Below are positions 1-9,272 of a stretch of DNA of 29,439 bases, piece by piece. The notes beneath the pieces were generated by a model. The model saw nothing but the letters and a program-made list of their open reading frames with translations, ran no database searches and had not been told where the DNA came from. The stretch is taken from NCBI GenBank assembly GCA_036008325.1, contig DASYNW010000090.1:1-29439 (forward strand), read 5' to 3'. Position numbers and translations under genes: made by a program. Source of the stretch: AP-15 sp036008325. GTDB lineage: Bacteria > Pseudomonadota > Alphaproteobacteria > ATCC43930 > CGMCC-115725. Every line of letters starts with the position of its first letter. Position 1 is the first letter of the stretch.

Positions 1-141
1 GGGGCGCAGCATCAGGGACCCGGGCAGATGCAGCCCGCGCCGAGGCCCCGACCTGCGGAGCAGGTCTTGACGCCGCCTGCAGCGGACCAGCCTGACCCCT
101 TCGCCGCTGGCGGTTCCCAGCGATACCCGGCGACTCAATAG
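1..141 (+). CDS. C-terminal end of a plus-strand gene cut by the window edge, unknown product
   Basis: Frame 1 is open from the first base to a TAG at 139-141 and gives about 46 residues rich in Pro, Gln and Ala, which looks like a disordered tail. It ends 7 bases before the stop of the convergent minus-strand membrane protein. Such tight tail-to-tail packing fits a real gene end. No domain is visible, so no function can be assigned. It could also be a chance open frame, since GC-rich DNA has few stops. Confidence 0.45.
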   Translation, partial: GAQHQGPGQMQPAPRPRPAEQVLTPPAADQPDPFAAGGSQRYPATQ

Positions 142-148
142 AGCCGGC

Positions 149-727
149 TCAATACAGACTGTCGGCGGCAAGGCTGACGAGAAAGCCGAGGGCGAGGTCG
201 ACGAGGACGACTAGGGTCGCGGTCGCCCCGTTGGTCTCCAGCGCCACCTGGGCGATGAACCACTCGTAGACCATCACGGCGACGAGTGCGGCGGCATTGA
301 TCGCGTGCACTGCCGGACCGCCGAGGATGCCGCTTTCGGAGGCGACGCCGACCAGCACGAAGAGCATGCTCTGCGGCAGCTGGCACCAATTGTACGGCAC
401 CATGAAATCGAAGAAGCGCTGCTCGCGGCCGATCCAGCCGGCGACCGACAGGATGACCAGCGGAAACGCCACCCAGGCGATCACATAGCCGATCGTCTCG
501 ATCGCCACGATGCGGCCGCCTCCGGCCGCCTGCCATTGCGCCGGGCTCACCCGCATCATCAGCAGCACGAGGTAGAGCGGGTAGCTGAGGAAGGCGGCGC
601 GAAACGAGCGCCAGAACCCGTCGAGCGAACGGTCGAAACAGGCGAGGCCGCCGCGGTCGCCCCTGGCCAGCCGCCAGCAGCCGACGAGCGCCCAGCGCAG
701 CTCCGGCACCCATCCCACCGCGGCCAT
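149..727 (-). CDS. Small integral membrane protein, function unknown
   Basis: 192 residues starting at ATG 725-727. Hydrophobic stretches give about four or five membrane spans, at roughly residues 38-55, 68-95, 108-125, 130-150 and 165-190. Charged loops lie between them, including one with the motif FDFMVPYNWCQLPQS. A longer open frame runs upstream, but it lies across dapE and dapD in another frame and is not real. The start is 17 bases after the dapE stop on the same strand, so it is probably the last gene of a dapD-dapE operon. I recognise no transport or enzyme family. Inner-membrane location is inferred from hydrophobicity; a link to peptidoglycan or lysine metabolism is suggested only by position. 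Confidence 0.75.
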   Translation of the reverse strand: MAAVGWVPELRWALVGCWRLARGDRGGLACFDRSLDGFWRSFRAAFLSYPLYLVLLMMRVSPAQWQAAGGGRIVAIETIGYVIAWVAFPLVILSVAGWIGREQRFFDFMVPYNWCQLPQSMLFVLVGVASESGILGGPAVHAINAAALVAVMVYEWFIAQVALETNGATATLVVLVDLALGFLVSLAADSLY

Positions 728-744
728 CGAGCACTCGCTGCCGG

Positions 745-1898
745 TCAGCTTTTGGCGAAAAACAGATCGAGGAAGGTGCGGTAGATCTCGGTCAACGCGG
801 CGAGGTCGGCGAGGTCGACCCGCTCGTCGGCCTTGTGCATGGTCTGCCCGACAAGGCCGAATTCGGCCACCGGGCAGTAGGAATGGATAAAACGCGCATC
901 CGAGGTGCCGCCGGTGGTGCTGAGCTCGGGGTCTCGGCCGGTAACCCGGCGGATCGCCTCGCCGAGTGCCTCGCTGACGATGCCGGGCGCGACCAGAAAC
1001 GATTCGCCGCTGATTGCGACGTCGAGCGTGTAGCGGCCGCCGACGCTGTCGAGCCGCTCGGCCAGCCAGCGCTTCAGGCCGTCCCCGCTCCAACGGTCGC
1101 CGAAGCGGATGTTGAAGACCGCCCGCGCCTCGGCCGGGATCACATTGGCGGCCGGGTTGCCGATGTCGATCGTCGAAACCTGCAAGGTCGAAGGCTGAAA
1201 ATGCTCGGAGCCCTGATCGAGCTCGGCCACGGTCAGCGCGTGCAGCATCGCCACCAGGCGATGGGCGGCGTTGTCGGCGCGATGCGGATAGGCGATGTGA
1301 CCCTGCACCCCGTGCACGCTCAGATGCGCGTTGAGGCTGCCGCGCCGGCCGATCTTGACCATGTCGCCGAGGGCAGCAGCCGAAGTCGGTTCGCCGACGA
1401 TGCAAGCATCGAGCACCTCGCCGCGCGCGGCGAGCCATTCCAGCACCTTGCGGGTGCCGTTCAGCCCAGCCGCTTCCTCGTCGCCGGTGATCAGGAAGCT
1501 TATCGAGCCGGCAAAATCGGCGCCGCGCCCGACGAGCCAGCGTTCTGCGGCGGCGATAAAGGCGGCGATCGCCCCCTTCATGTCGACCGCGCCGCGGCCA
1601 TAGAGCGCGCCGGCGCGCAGGCTCGCCGAAAACGGGTCGAACGACCAGGCCTCGCGCGCACCGGGCGGCACCACGTCGGTATGGCCGGCAAAGCACAGGT
1701 TCGGTTGCCCCCGACCGATGCGGGCGTAGAGATTGCGGATCGCCTGGTCGCCCTCGCCGAACACCAGGCGGTGGCAGGTGAAGCCGAGGTCTTCGAGATA
1801 GCCGGCGACGATGTCGATCGCACCCTCGTCCCGGGGGGTGACGCTCGGCCGGCAGATCAGCTCGGCGGCGAGTGCCGCCGGGTCGATCGCGGCGTTCT

Positions 1899-1902
<4 letters not shown>
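745..1902 (-). CDS. dapE: Succinyl-diaminopimelate desuccinylase (DapE), M20 metallopeptidase family
   Basis: 385 residues, the normal DapE length. DapE hydrolyses N-succinyl-LL-2,6-diaminopimelate to succinate and LL-diaminopimelate in the succinylase branch of lysine and peptidoglycan precursor synthesis, in the cytoplasm, using two zinc ions. Visible M20 residues are H74 and D76 (FAGHTDVVPPG), D107 (GRGAVDMKG), the catalytic pair E142-E143 (TGDEEAAG), E171 (VGEPTS) and H356 near the end (GQTMHKADE). The dimerisation domain lies between about residues 180 and 295. The start ATG overlaps the dapD stop by 4 bases, so the two genes are translationally coupled. Nothing is missing, and the gene should be functional. 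Confidence 0.97.
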
Positions 1903-2756
<854 letters not shown>

Positions 2757-2858
2757 GGCGTTTCCGCAGGAGTTGAGGCAGGCTAAAGCCGCGGCAACAT
2801 GATCGACCGGCAGCGGCAGTGTCAACCGCGCGCCCGTTGCCCCCAAGCCCGGGACCTA

Positions 2859-4208
2859 TCAGCGCAGCGCGCGGTAGAGCGCGCCGACCCGCTCGCGGTA
2901 GCGGTCGACCGAAAAGTTTTCCGCCTGCGCCAGCCCGCGCTGCACCAACTCGGCGCGCAGATCGGCATCGTCGACGATGGTGCGGATCGCCGCGGCGATC
3001 TCGTCGGTGCTGTAGGGATCGACCAGCAGCGCGGCGTCGCCGGCGACTTCCGGGATCGATGATTCGCGCGAGGTGATGACTGGCGTTCCCAACACCATCG
3101 CCTCGAGCACCGGCAGCCCGAACCCCTCGTAGAGCGATGGAAACAGCACCGCGCGCGCCCCCCGGATCAATGTCGCCAGCAGCCCCAAGGGCACATAATC
3201 ATAGCGGTGAACGGTTCGGCCGGCGCCGCGGTTGGCGAATGCCGGCAAGCGCTGCTTGTCGCGCAACTCGGCGATCAGCTTGGTTTCGGGTTCGTTGTTC
3301 CAACCCTGACCGGCGACCAGCACCAGTGGAATATCGACCCCCGACGAGAGATAGCCCTCGATCAGCCGGCCGACATTCTTCTTCGGCTCCAAGGCGCCGA
3401 AAAACAATAGGTATTCGTTAAACTCCAGGCCGAAGGAGCCCTCCAGCTGCTCGGCCAACACGGCATCCGGCCGCTCCCGGTACGCTGCCGGGAAATGCAC
3501 CGCCTGATAGGTGTTGGTAACCCGGCTTTCCTCGACGCCGAGCAATTCGATGATGTCGCGCTTCGAATTTTCCGACACCGTCACGATGTGATCGGCCTGC
3601 GCCGCGATCTTTTTCAAAAGACGGAACATTTGCCGCTTGTTGTCGAGCGTCGTGAACGGCAGACGGAGCGGCACCAGATCGTGGATAGTGTAGATGTTGC
3701 ACGCTGATGGCGAGCGCACCGGCAGCGGATAGGTGCAGTGAAAGATGTCGGGCGGAGCCTCGAAGCTCAGCCGCGCAAACCGGCTCGTCCTGGCGAAATG
3801 CGCGCGCGCCGCGGCGAACAGATTGCGCGTGGTGAAGGCGCGGTGATCGGCCGGCAACATGCCCTCGAACTGGCGCTGAATGACCACGCCGTCGAATTCG
3901 ACCGGGAGCGGCCGGATTGCGGCAAAGTTGCGCAGCTGGTCGGCAACGCAATTGATGACTTGGCGGCTGAGCGGGATCTTGATCGCCCGCTTTTCGTCGA
4001 AAAACGCCACTTCGCGCAACAGCCGGTTCTTGGGCGGCGTCTGCGCCGAGGCATAGACGACGCCGATCTCGTAGCCGAGCTCATGGACCACTTGAGCCAG
4101 CATCCTTGTATAGGTCGCAACCCCGGTGCCTTGTGCCAGCGACAGATTGAAGCCGTCGAAAATCACGCGGCCGATCGGCTGGGGGGTGTGCTCGGGTCTG
4201 GGCGCCAT
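2859..4208 (-). CDS. GT4-type (glycosyltransferase family 1 domain) glycosyltransferase
   Basis: 449 residues from ATG 4206-4208. An in-frame ATG at 4305-4307 would add 33 residues that lie outside the recognisable fold. The N-terminal donor-independent lobe starts with IGRVIFDGFNL. The C-terminal GT-B lobe has the hinge motif LFFGALEPKKNVGRLIEGY and the nucleotide-sugar binding EX7E region (SLYEGFGLPVLEAM, then GTPVITS and the conserved IPEVAGDAALLVDP). GT4 enzymes are retaining transferases that add hexoses or similar sugars to lipid-linked or polysaccharide acceptors on the cytoplasmic face of the inner membrane. It lies between kpsT/kpsE-like genes and dapD on the same strand, so a role in capsule or exopolysaccharide assembly is likely. 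Donor and acceptor are unknown. Confidence 0.9.
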   Translation of the reverse strand: MAPRPEHTPQPIGRVIFDGFNLSLAQGTGVATYTRMLAQVVHELGYEIGVVYASAQTPPKNRLLREVAFFDEKRAIKIPLSRQVINCVADQLRNFAAIRPLPVEFDGVVIQRQFEGMLPADHRAFTTRNLFAAARAHFARTSRFARLSFEAPPDIFHCTYPLPVRSPSACNIYTIHDLVPLRLPFTTLDNKRQMFRLLKKIAAQADHIVTVSENSKRDIIELLGVEESRVTNTYQAVHFPAAYRERPDAVLAEQLEGSFGLEFNEYLLFFGALEPKKNVGRLIEGYLSSGVDIPLVLVAGQGWNNEPETKLIAELRDKQRLPAFANRGAGRTVHRYDYVPLGLLATLIRGARAVLFPSLYEGFGLPVLEAMVLGTPVITSRESSIPEVAGDAALLVDPYSTDEIAAAIRTIVDDADLRAELVQRGLAQAENFSVDRYRERVGALYRALR

Positions 4209-4369
4209 CGGGCGGGCCGATCCTTTTTCGTCGTTGCATCGTGGCGGCACAGCATAAACCAGCCGAGCCGCATCTGCCGCGCCGGCAGCGATTTTGCGCT
4301 TTATCATGTAGGAAGAGAGTTCGCCGAGGCGCGCCTGGGCAGCGACCCGGCCGGCTCACCCCGCCCCGA

Positions 4370-5020
4370 TCACAGGGCGTTGTAGATGTCGAGCGCCAGA
4401 TCGAGATCCTCGAACACCTTGCCGCGCCCGCGGTGCAGGACGAGCGCGCGCGAGCAATAGCTCTTGACGAAGGTTGCGATGTGCGAGGCCAGGATCAGCG
4501 AGCGATCGGCGCGCTTCTCGAAAAGCTCCTGGTGACAGCGGGCCTGAAAGCTGTAATCGCCGGCGGCGATGACCTCGTCGATCAGATAGCAGTCGAAATC
4601 GACGGCGAGCGACAGGGCGAAATTGAGCCGCCCCATCATCCCGGTCGAATAGGTCTTTACCGGCTCCGACAGGAACTGTCCGAGCTGGGCAAAATCATCG
4701 ACAAAATCGCGCATTTCCTGGAACGGCTTGCCGTAGACGCGGGCGATAAAGCGGATGTTGTCGTTGCCGGTCAAGACGCCGTGGATGCCGCCGACCATCG
4801 CGATCGGCCAGGATAGCGACATGGTCCGTTCGATTGTGCCGCTGGTCGGCAGCTCGACCCCACCGAGCAGGCGGATCAGGGTCGATTTTCCGGCGCCGTT
4901 GCGGCCGAGCACGGCGATCTTCTCGCCGCGCGCCAGCTCGAACGACACCTCGTTCAGCACCCGCCGGTGGCCGCCGAGCTCGCTCGGATAGTCTTTGCAA
5001 ACCCCAGCGACCCTGATCAT
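4370..5020 (-). CDS. kpsT: Capsular polysaccharide export ABC transporter ATP-binding protein, KpsT-like
   Basis: 216 residues, typical of KpsT/Wzt-type short ATPases. Walker A is GRNGAGKST at 39-47. The signature loop is YSTGMMGRL at 124-132, degenerate as usual in polysaccharide exporters (STGM instead of LSGG). Walker B is CYLIDE near 144-149 with the following VIAAGD, and the H-loop His is at about 180 (LASHI). The protein powers export of lipid-linked polysaccharide through a KpsM-type channel in the inner membrane. It follows kpsE on the same strand with a 49-base gap. No KpsM permease occurs anywhere in the window, which is unusual because kpsM and kpsT are normally adjacent. The symbol is given by family resemblance. 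Confidence 0.9.
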   Translation of the reverse strand: MIRVAGVCKDYPSELGGHRRVLNEVSFELARGEKIAVLGRNGAGKSTLIRLLGGVELPTSGTIERTMSLSWPIAMVGGIHGVLTGNDNIRFIARVYGKPFQEMRDFVDDFAQLGQFLSEPVKTYSTGMMGRLNFALSLAVDFDCYLIDEVIAAGDYSFQARCHQELFEKRADRSLILASHIATFVKSYCSRALVLHRGRGKVFEDLDLALDIYNAL

Positions 5021-5069
5021 GCATGGACCCAGTCGCTGCCCTCGGCCCGGCCGAGCACGAACCGATCCG

Positions 5070-6278
5070 CTAGGCGGCGGCGTGTTCGCGCACGCTGGCG
5101 ATCAACAGCCAAGCGATGCTGTAGGCGAGCAGGCATGTCGCCAAGACCATCGAAAACGAGACCATCCGCTTTGGGTAGAGTGGATAGTCGGGCAGATTGG
5201 GCTGCGCGATCGTTTCGAGATAGAGCTGCTGCCGCTGCGCATCGACCCGCGCCTGCTCGAGCGATTTGTAGGCCGACGCCAATTGCTTTTCGGCAAGCTT
5301 TTGATCGGTGTCGAGGCGCTCGTACCCAGCCTGCGCGGCGGCCACCGAGCCGCTGTCGCCGGTGATCTTGCCGCGCTCTTCCGCGATCAGCCTGGTGAGC
5401 GAAGCGATGCGCACCCGGAGCACCGGGACCTGCGGGCTGTGCGGCGAATTCCTCAATGCGCTGGCAAGCGCCGCCTCTGCGTCGGCGCGGTCGGTGTTGA
5501 GCTCTCCCAACAGCTTCAGCGGGCCTTCTGCGGCGGTTTTGGGGTCGAGCATCTGCTGGCGGATGCGATAGGTCGTCAACTGCGCCTGGATCGCGGCAAT
5601 GCGCTGCTGCGTCTGCTCGACCTCGTGCTGGAAGCTGCTCACCGCGTCCTGGCGCGCTCGCTCGTTGAGCTGGTTGATCAGGCGCTCGCTGGCCGCCAAC
5701 AGCGCCTGGGCGATCTTCTGCGCGTCCTCGGGCCGATATGCCTTGACCTTCAAGGTGCTGACCCCGGCCTCGTCATTGTAATCGACCGACACGAACCGCG
5801 AATAGGCCTTGTAAAGCGCCTCGAAATCGGTGCGATGGCTGAACATTGAAGGAAAGCGGGAGACAAAATCGGCCTCCGGACGGTCGAGAATCGCCCGCAG
5901 GTCATCGTGCCGGTCGAGCTGGCCGACCGCGTCCCGCGACATGATGAAGGTCTGCACCATCAGCGCGTCGTTATCGCCGCCCATGACGCCGCCGCCCCCC
6001 ATCATGCTGGCGACACCGCTCATCGAAGTCTTCGGCTTGTCCGGACTGCGGACCACGAACTGTGCCTCCGACATGTAGAGGCTCGAGGCAATTCCGAAAT
6101 AATAGACGGCGGCGACCAAGGTCGGCAGACCGACGAGCGCCCAGAACCAGATGTTCAGCGCGCCGAACAGCCGGCCGATCGCGCCGATGCCGCCGATACC
6201 GCGCGGCCGGACCACCGCGCCGGCCGCGGCCCGGCGGACCGCAAATCGAGCGCGGCGAAGGTTGGGAAGATTACTCAT
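5070..6278 (-). CDS. kpsE: Capsule polysaccharide export inner-membrane protein, KpsE/PCP-like
   Basis: 402 residues from ATG 6276-6278. The open frame continues upstream to 7250, but that part is the reverse shadow of kpsC. One membrane span lies at about 40-62 and a second near the C-terminus at about 370-395. The latter is preceded by the proline-rich segment QPNLPDYPLYPKRM, a hallmark of polysaccharide co-polymerase/KpsE proteins. Between them, about residues 190-345 are rich in Glu, Gln, Arg and Ala and look like long coiled-coil helices that reach into the periplasm to meet an outer-membrane KpsD/Wza-type partner. A Met/Gly-rich stretch (MMGGGGVMGG) follows the first periplasmic strand. 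No partner gene is in the window. No strong ribosome-binding site precedes the start. Confidence 0.87.
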   Translation of the reverse strand: MSNLPNLRRARFAVRRAAAGAVVRPRGIGGIGAIGRLFGALNIWFWALVGLPTLVAAVYYFGIASSLYMSEAQFVVRSPDKPKTSMSGVASMMGGGGVMGGDNDALMVQTFIMSRDAVGQLDRHDDLRAILDRPEADFVSRFPSMFSHRTDFEALYKAYSRFVSVDYNDEAGVSTLKVKAYRPEDAQKIAQALLAASERLINQLNERARQDAVSSFQHEVEQTQQRIAAIQAQLTTYRIRQQMLDPKTAAEGPLKLLGELNTDRADAEAALASALRNSPHSPQVPVLRVRIASLTRLIAEERGKITGDSGSVAAAQAGYERLDTDQKLAEKQLASAYKSLEQARVDAQRQQLYLETIAQPNLPDYPLYPKRMVSFSMVLATCLLAYSIAWLLIASVREHAAA

Positions 6279-6573
6279 GACTGGGTCTGAGCCGGAAGGA
6301 GGGGGCAATGCGACGCGTCGAGGGGATGACGCGATTGTGACTGTTTCGCGGCGAGCATTGTATCCATCGCGCGAGCTTAGCCGATCCCGGTCAGCTTCGG
6401 AAGCGATAGAACCGGCGGCGCCGGAGGATTTGTGCACCGCGATTTTGCTGCCCGCTTGGGCCGCGACCCCAATTGTCGGTGCCCAGGTGTTTTTCGTGGA
6501 CAGGGCGGTGCTCGCCGTCGAGATTGCCGGGTAGGCACCCCGCCATTCTATCGCACTCAAATCATTTGCTGAC
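6279..6573. promoter_or_regulatory. Divergent intergenic region between kpsE and kpsC
   Basis: 295 bases separate the two divergent start codons, so promoters for both capsule genes should lie here. On the minus strand a TACAAT-like -10 (TACAAT in the reverse complement near 6350) can be seen but has no convincing -35. On the plus strand no clear sigma-70 pair is visible. No gene, RNA or strong inverted repeat was recognised, and neither start codon has a good ribosome-binding site. Confidence 0.4.
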
Positions 6574-8664
6574 ATGTCGCAACCTGATTTCGCCTCGGCG
6601 ACGCCGGTTTCCCCCCACCAATACCACGCCGGGATCGTCGCGGCGGCTGGCGCGGGGCGACTGGAGTTCCGCGCCGGCCCGCTCGACGCTGCCGCGTCAA
6701 TGGCGCTGTTCGCCGATCTCTCGGATGCGGGGGCGCTCGCCGGGATTGCCGCCTGGGCCGGCTCGCGGCAACAAAAGCGCGGGCAGGCGCGGGCCGCCGC
6801 GCTCGGGGTGCCGGCGATCGTTTTGGGGAACGGCCTGTTGCGAGCGCCGCCGTGGCGCAAGGGCGCCGCCCCGGTGCTGAGCGTGACCGCGGTCGCGATC
6901 AACGGGCCGGGCTCGCCGGCCGACATCCTGTCGCCGACCCGCGTGCTGGCGAGCCGAGATTGGCAAACGCCGCAGCTTCTCGAACGTGCCGCGGCGGCGC
7001 GGCGCGCGCTGGTCTCGCGGCAGGTCGGCGGATCGTGGTGGGGCAGAAGCGAGCTGCCGCCAGGCGAAGGCATCGCCCTCGTCGACGCGGGCCGAACCGG
7101 CCGATCGCTGTCTGTGCCGGTGTTGCGCGCGATGCTGGCGGCGGCATTGGCCGAGCACCCCGCACACAAGGTCGTGGTCCTGGCGCCCGACCGCATCGCC
7201 GGCCGCGGTCTGTTGGCCATGGCCGCGCAACGCGGGGTCTGCGTCCTCACCGGGTGGGTCGACCCGTGGGCAGCGCTTGCCCGGGCCGAGCGGGTCTATG
7301 CCGCCGGAAGCGAGACCGGCTTTCTCGCGCTGCTCGCCGGGCGTGTGGTGCGCTGCTTCGCGGATTGCTTTTATTCCGGCTGGGGCGTCACCGCCGACGA
7401 GGCGGGGGTCACGCGGCATCCGTTCGCGCGCGCCGTCGACGAGATCTTTGCCGGGGCTTGTCTGGTTGCGACCCGCCATCTCGACCCGTTTCGAAACACC
7501 GCCTCCTCGTTCGAAGAGACCCTGGCGGTCCTCGCCGACTGGCGGCAGATCGAGACGGTCAACCGGCGCGTCGCGGTGCTGGTCGGGATGTCGTTCTGGA
7601 AGCGTCGCCGGGTCGCCGATTTTCTGTGCTCGACCGCCGGGGCGCCGGTGTTTCGCCGCACCACGGCGGGCGCGCTCAGAGCGGCGCGGGGGCGGCCGGG
7701 CGGAGCGATTGCAGTCTGGGCCTCGCGCATGCCCGCGGGGCTGGCCGCGGCGGCCGCGCGCGAGCAGATCGGGCTGCTGCGGGTCGAGGACGGCTTCATC
7801 CGCTCGGTCGGCCTCGGCTCCGACTTCGTGCCGGCCGCTTCGCTGGTGCTCGATAGCGCCGGCATGCATTACGACCCCGGCGCGCGCAGCGACCTCGAAC
7901 GCCTGCTGCGGGAGAGCAAATTCGATGCGGCGCTGCTGGCCCGCGCCGACCGGCTGATCGCTCAGCTGGTGGCCCGCGGCGTCACCAAATACAATCTCGC
8001 CGCAGCGCCAGCACCCGGGCTCGCCGCGCTCGCATTTCCGGCGGGCCGGCGGCGCATCCTGGTGCCGGGGCAGGTCGAGGACGATCTGTCGGTGAGGCTC
8101 GGCGGCGGCGGCGTGCGCGGCAATCTCGATCTGCTCGGCCGGGTGCGGCGGGCGAACCCCGGCGCCTTCATCCTTTACAAGCCGCATCCCGACGTCGAGG
8201 CGGGCCATCGCAAGGGCGCCGTCCCCGACCGCCGGGCGCGCGAGTTCGCCGACGCGATCGTGCGCGACAGGTCGACGGCGGCGCTGCTTGCCGACATCGA
8301 CGAATTGCACACGTTGACCTCGCTCGCCGGTTTCGAGGCGCTGCTTCGCCGGCGCCGGGTCGTCGTCTACGGCCGCCCGTTCTATGCCGGCTGGGGGCTG
8401 ACGGTGGATCTGGCGGGCGCCGCGCGCGGCCGGCGTCTCGCGCTCGAAGAGCTGGTCGCCGGGGCGCTGATCCTCTACCCGCGCTACCTCGACCCGGTGA
8501 CCCGGCTGCCCTGCTCGCCGGAAATCATCCTCGAACGCCTCGATGCGCCGGCGTTGTGGCGGCCGGGGCCGCTGGTCATCGGTCGCCGGCTGCAGGGTCT
8601 GCTGGGGCGCAGCTGGAGCCGGCTCGCCGGCCGGATGCCGAACTGCGGCGCCGGCCTGAGATAA
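6574..8664 (+). CDS. kpsC: Capsule polysaccharide Kdo transferase, KpsC-like, with degenerate N-terminal domain
   Basis: 696 residues, the usual KpsC length. KpsC is a cytoplasmic two-domain beta-Kdo transferase that builds the poly-Kdo linker on lysophosphatidylglycerol for group 2 capsules. The C-terminal domain (about 335-690) has every recognisable motif: VEDGFIRSVGLGS at 404-416, VPGQVEDDLS at 497-506, YKPHPDVEAGHRKG at 535-548, DELHTLTSLAGFEALL at 576-591 and GRPFYAGWGLT at 600-610. The N-terminal domain keeps the same layout (FYSGWGVTAD at 266-275, YAAGSETGFLALLAG at 242-256). However, VEDG is replaced by LGNG (84-87) and KPHPD by LAPDR (203-207). It is divergent from kpsE and convergent with the VOC gene. 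The family call is firm; activity of the first domain is doubtful. Confidence 0.92.
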   Translation: MSQPDFASATPVSPHQYHAGIVAAAGAGRLEFRAGPLDAAASMALFADLSDAGALAGIAAWAGSRQQKRGQARAAALGVPAIVLGNGLLRAPPWRKGAAPVLSVTAVAINGPGSPADILSPTRVLASRDWQTPQLLERAAAARRALVSRQVGGSWWGRSELPPGEGIALVDAGRTGRSLSVPVLRAMLAAALAEHPAHKVVVLAPDRIAGRGLLAMAAQRGVCVLTGWVDPWAALARAERVYAAGSETGFLALLAGRVVRCFADCFYSGWGVTADEAGVTRHPFARAVDEIFAGACLVATRHLDPFRNTASSFEETLAVLADWRQIETVNRRVAVLVGMSFWKRRRVADFLCSTAGAPVFRRTTAGALRAARGRPGGAIAVWASRMPAGLAAAAAREQIGLLRVEDGFIRSVGLGSDFVPAASLVLDSAGMHYDPGARSDLERLLRESKFDAALLARADRLIAQLVARGVTKYNLAAAPAPGLAALAFPAGRRRILVPGQVEDDLSVRLGGGGVRGNLDLLGRVRRANPGAFILYKPHPDVEAGHRKGAVPDRRAREFADAIVRDRSTAALLADIDELHTLTSLAGFEALLRRRRVVVYGRPFYAGWGLTVDLAGAARGRRLALEELVAGALILYPRYLDPVTRLPCSPEIILERLDAPALWRPGPLVIGRRLQGLLGRSWSRLAGRMPNCGAGLR

Positions 8665-8713
8665 CGGCTCCGCCGGGCGGCATCGGCGCCCTTTGGCTTG
8701 AGCGGCCGGGTGC

Positions 8714-9127
8714 TCAGTGTTCGACGTAGATCATCCACGAGACGCCAAAGCGGTCGGCGACCATGCCGAAGCGCGGCGAAAAGAAAGTCTTGTCCAGCGC
8801 CATCTGGACTTGGCCGCCTTCGACCAGAGCTGCGAACAGCCGATCCGCCTGAGCCACGTCGGACGCGGTGAGCGACAGGGCAAAGCCTTGGAAATTCGGC
8901 TGTCCCAGGCATCGGCCGTCAGAGGCCAGCACCGTCGCGTCGCCGATGCGCAGGGCCGCATGCATCACCTTGTTCTCGCCGCCCGGCGGAACCATGCCGT
9001 GCTGCTGCGGCTCGGGGCAGTCCTTGAAGCGCATCAGCATCACGACTTCGGCGCCGAGCGCAGCGCGGTAGAACTCGATCGCCTCCTCGCAGCGGCCGTC
9101 GAAGAACAGGTAGGGTTGTACTTGCAT
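8714..9127 (-). CDS. VOC-superfamily (PhnB-like / 3-demethylubiquinone-9 methyltransferase-like domain) protein
   Basis: 137 residues from ATG 9125-9127, preceded by a good ribosome-binding site (GGAGAG in the reverse strand). A longer frame to 9184 adds 19 residues without support. The start MQVQPYLFFDGRCEEAIEFY and later GVSWMIYVEH at the end are typical of PhnB/YjdN-like proteins built from two beta-alpha-beta-beta-beta VOC modules. The family is cytoplasmic, and most members have no proven reaction. Despite the Pfam-style name, such proteins lack the SAM fold and are not ubiquinone methyltransferases. The gene is convergent with kpsC (49-base gap) and lies on the same strand as the DUF899 gene. 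Confidence 0.85.
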   Translation of the reverse strand: MQVQPYLFFDGRCEEAIEFYRAALGAEVVMLMRFKDCPEPQQHGMVPPGGENKVMHAALRIGDATVLASDGRCLGQPNFQGFALSLTASDVAQADRLFAALVEGGQVQMALDKTFFSPRFGMVADRFGVSWMIYVEH

Positions 9128-9272
9128 CGATTCTCTCCATTTCGCGGTGGGTGGGAGGGCAATGTTCTTCAATGCTTCGATCATCGATCAGTGGATGACG
9201 AGGGCCGCGCTCGACTGGGCGGTCAAGATATGACCGCTATGGCCGGCCCGCCCCTTGTCCATCGCTGGACCG

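Noticed and set aside
4308..4369. Extended N-terminus or small gene between the GT4 gene and kpsT
   Set aside because: Only 62 bases, with no start and ribosome-binding site combination; an in-frame upstream start of the GT4 gene adds residues outside the fold.
6279..7250. N-terminal extension of the kpsE frame
   Set aside because: It lies antisense to kpsC, has biased shadow composition and would add over 300 residues not seen in KpsE-like proteins.
6697..8310. 537-codon frame antisense to kpsC
   Set aside because: GC-rich codon bias on the plus strand leaves the opposite frame free of stops; the translation is Arg/Gln/Gly-rich with no domain.
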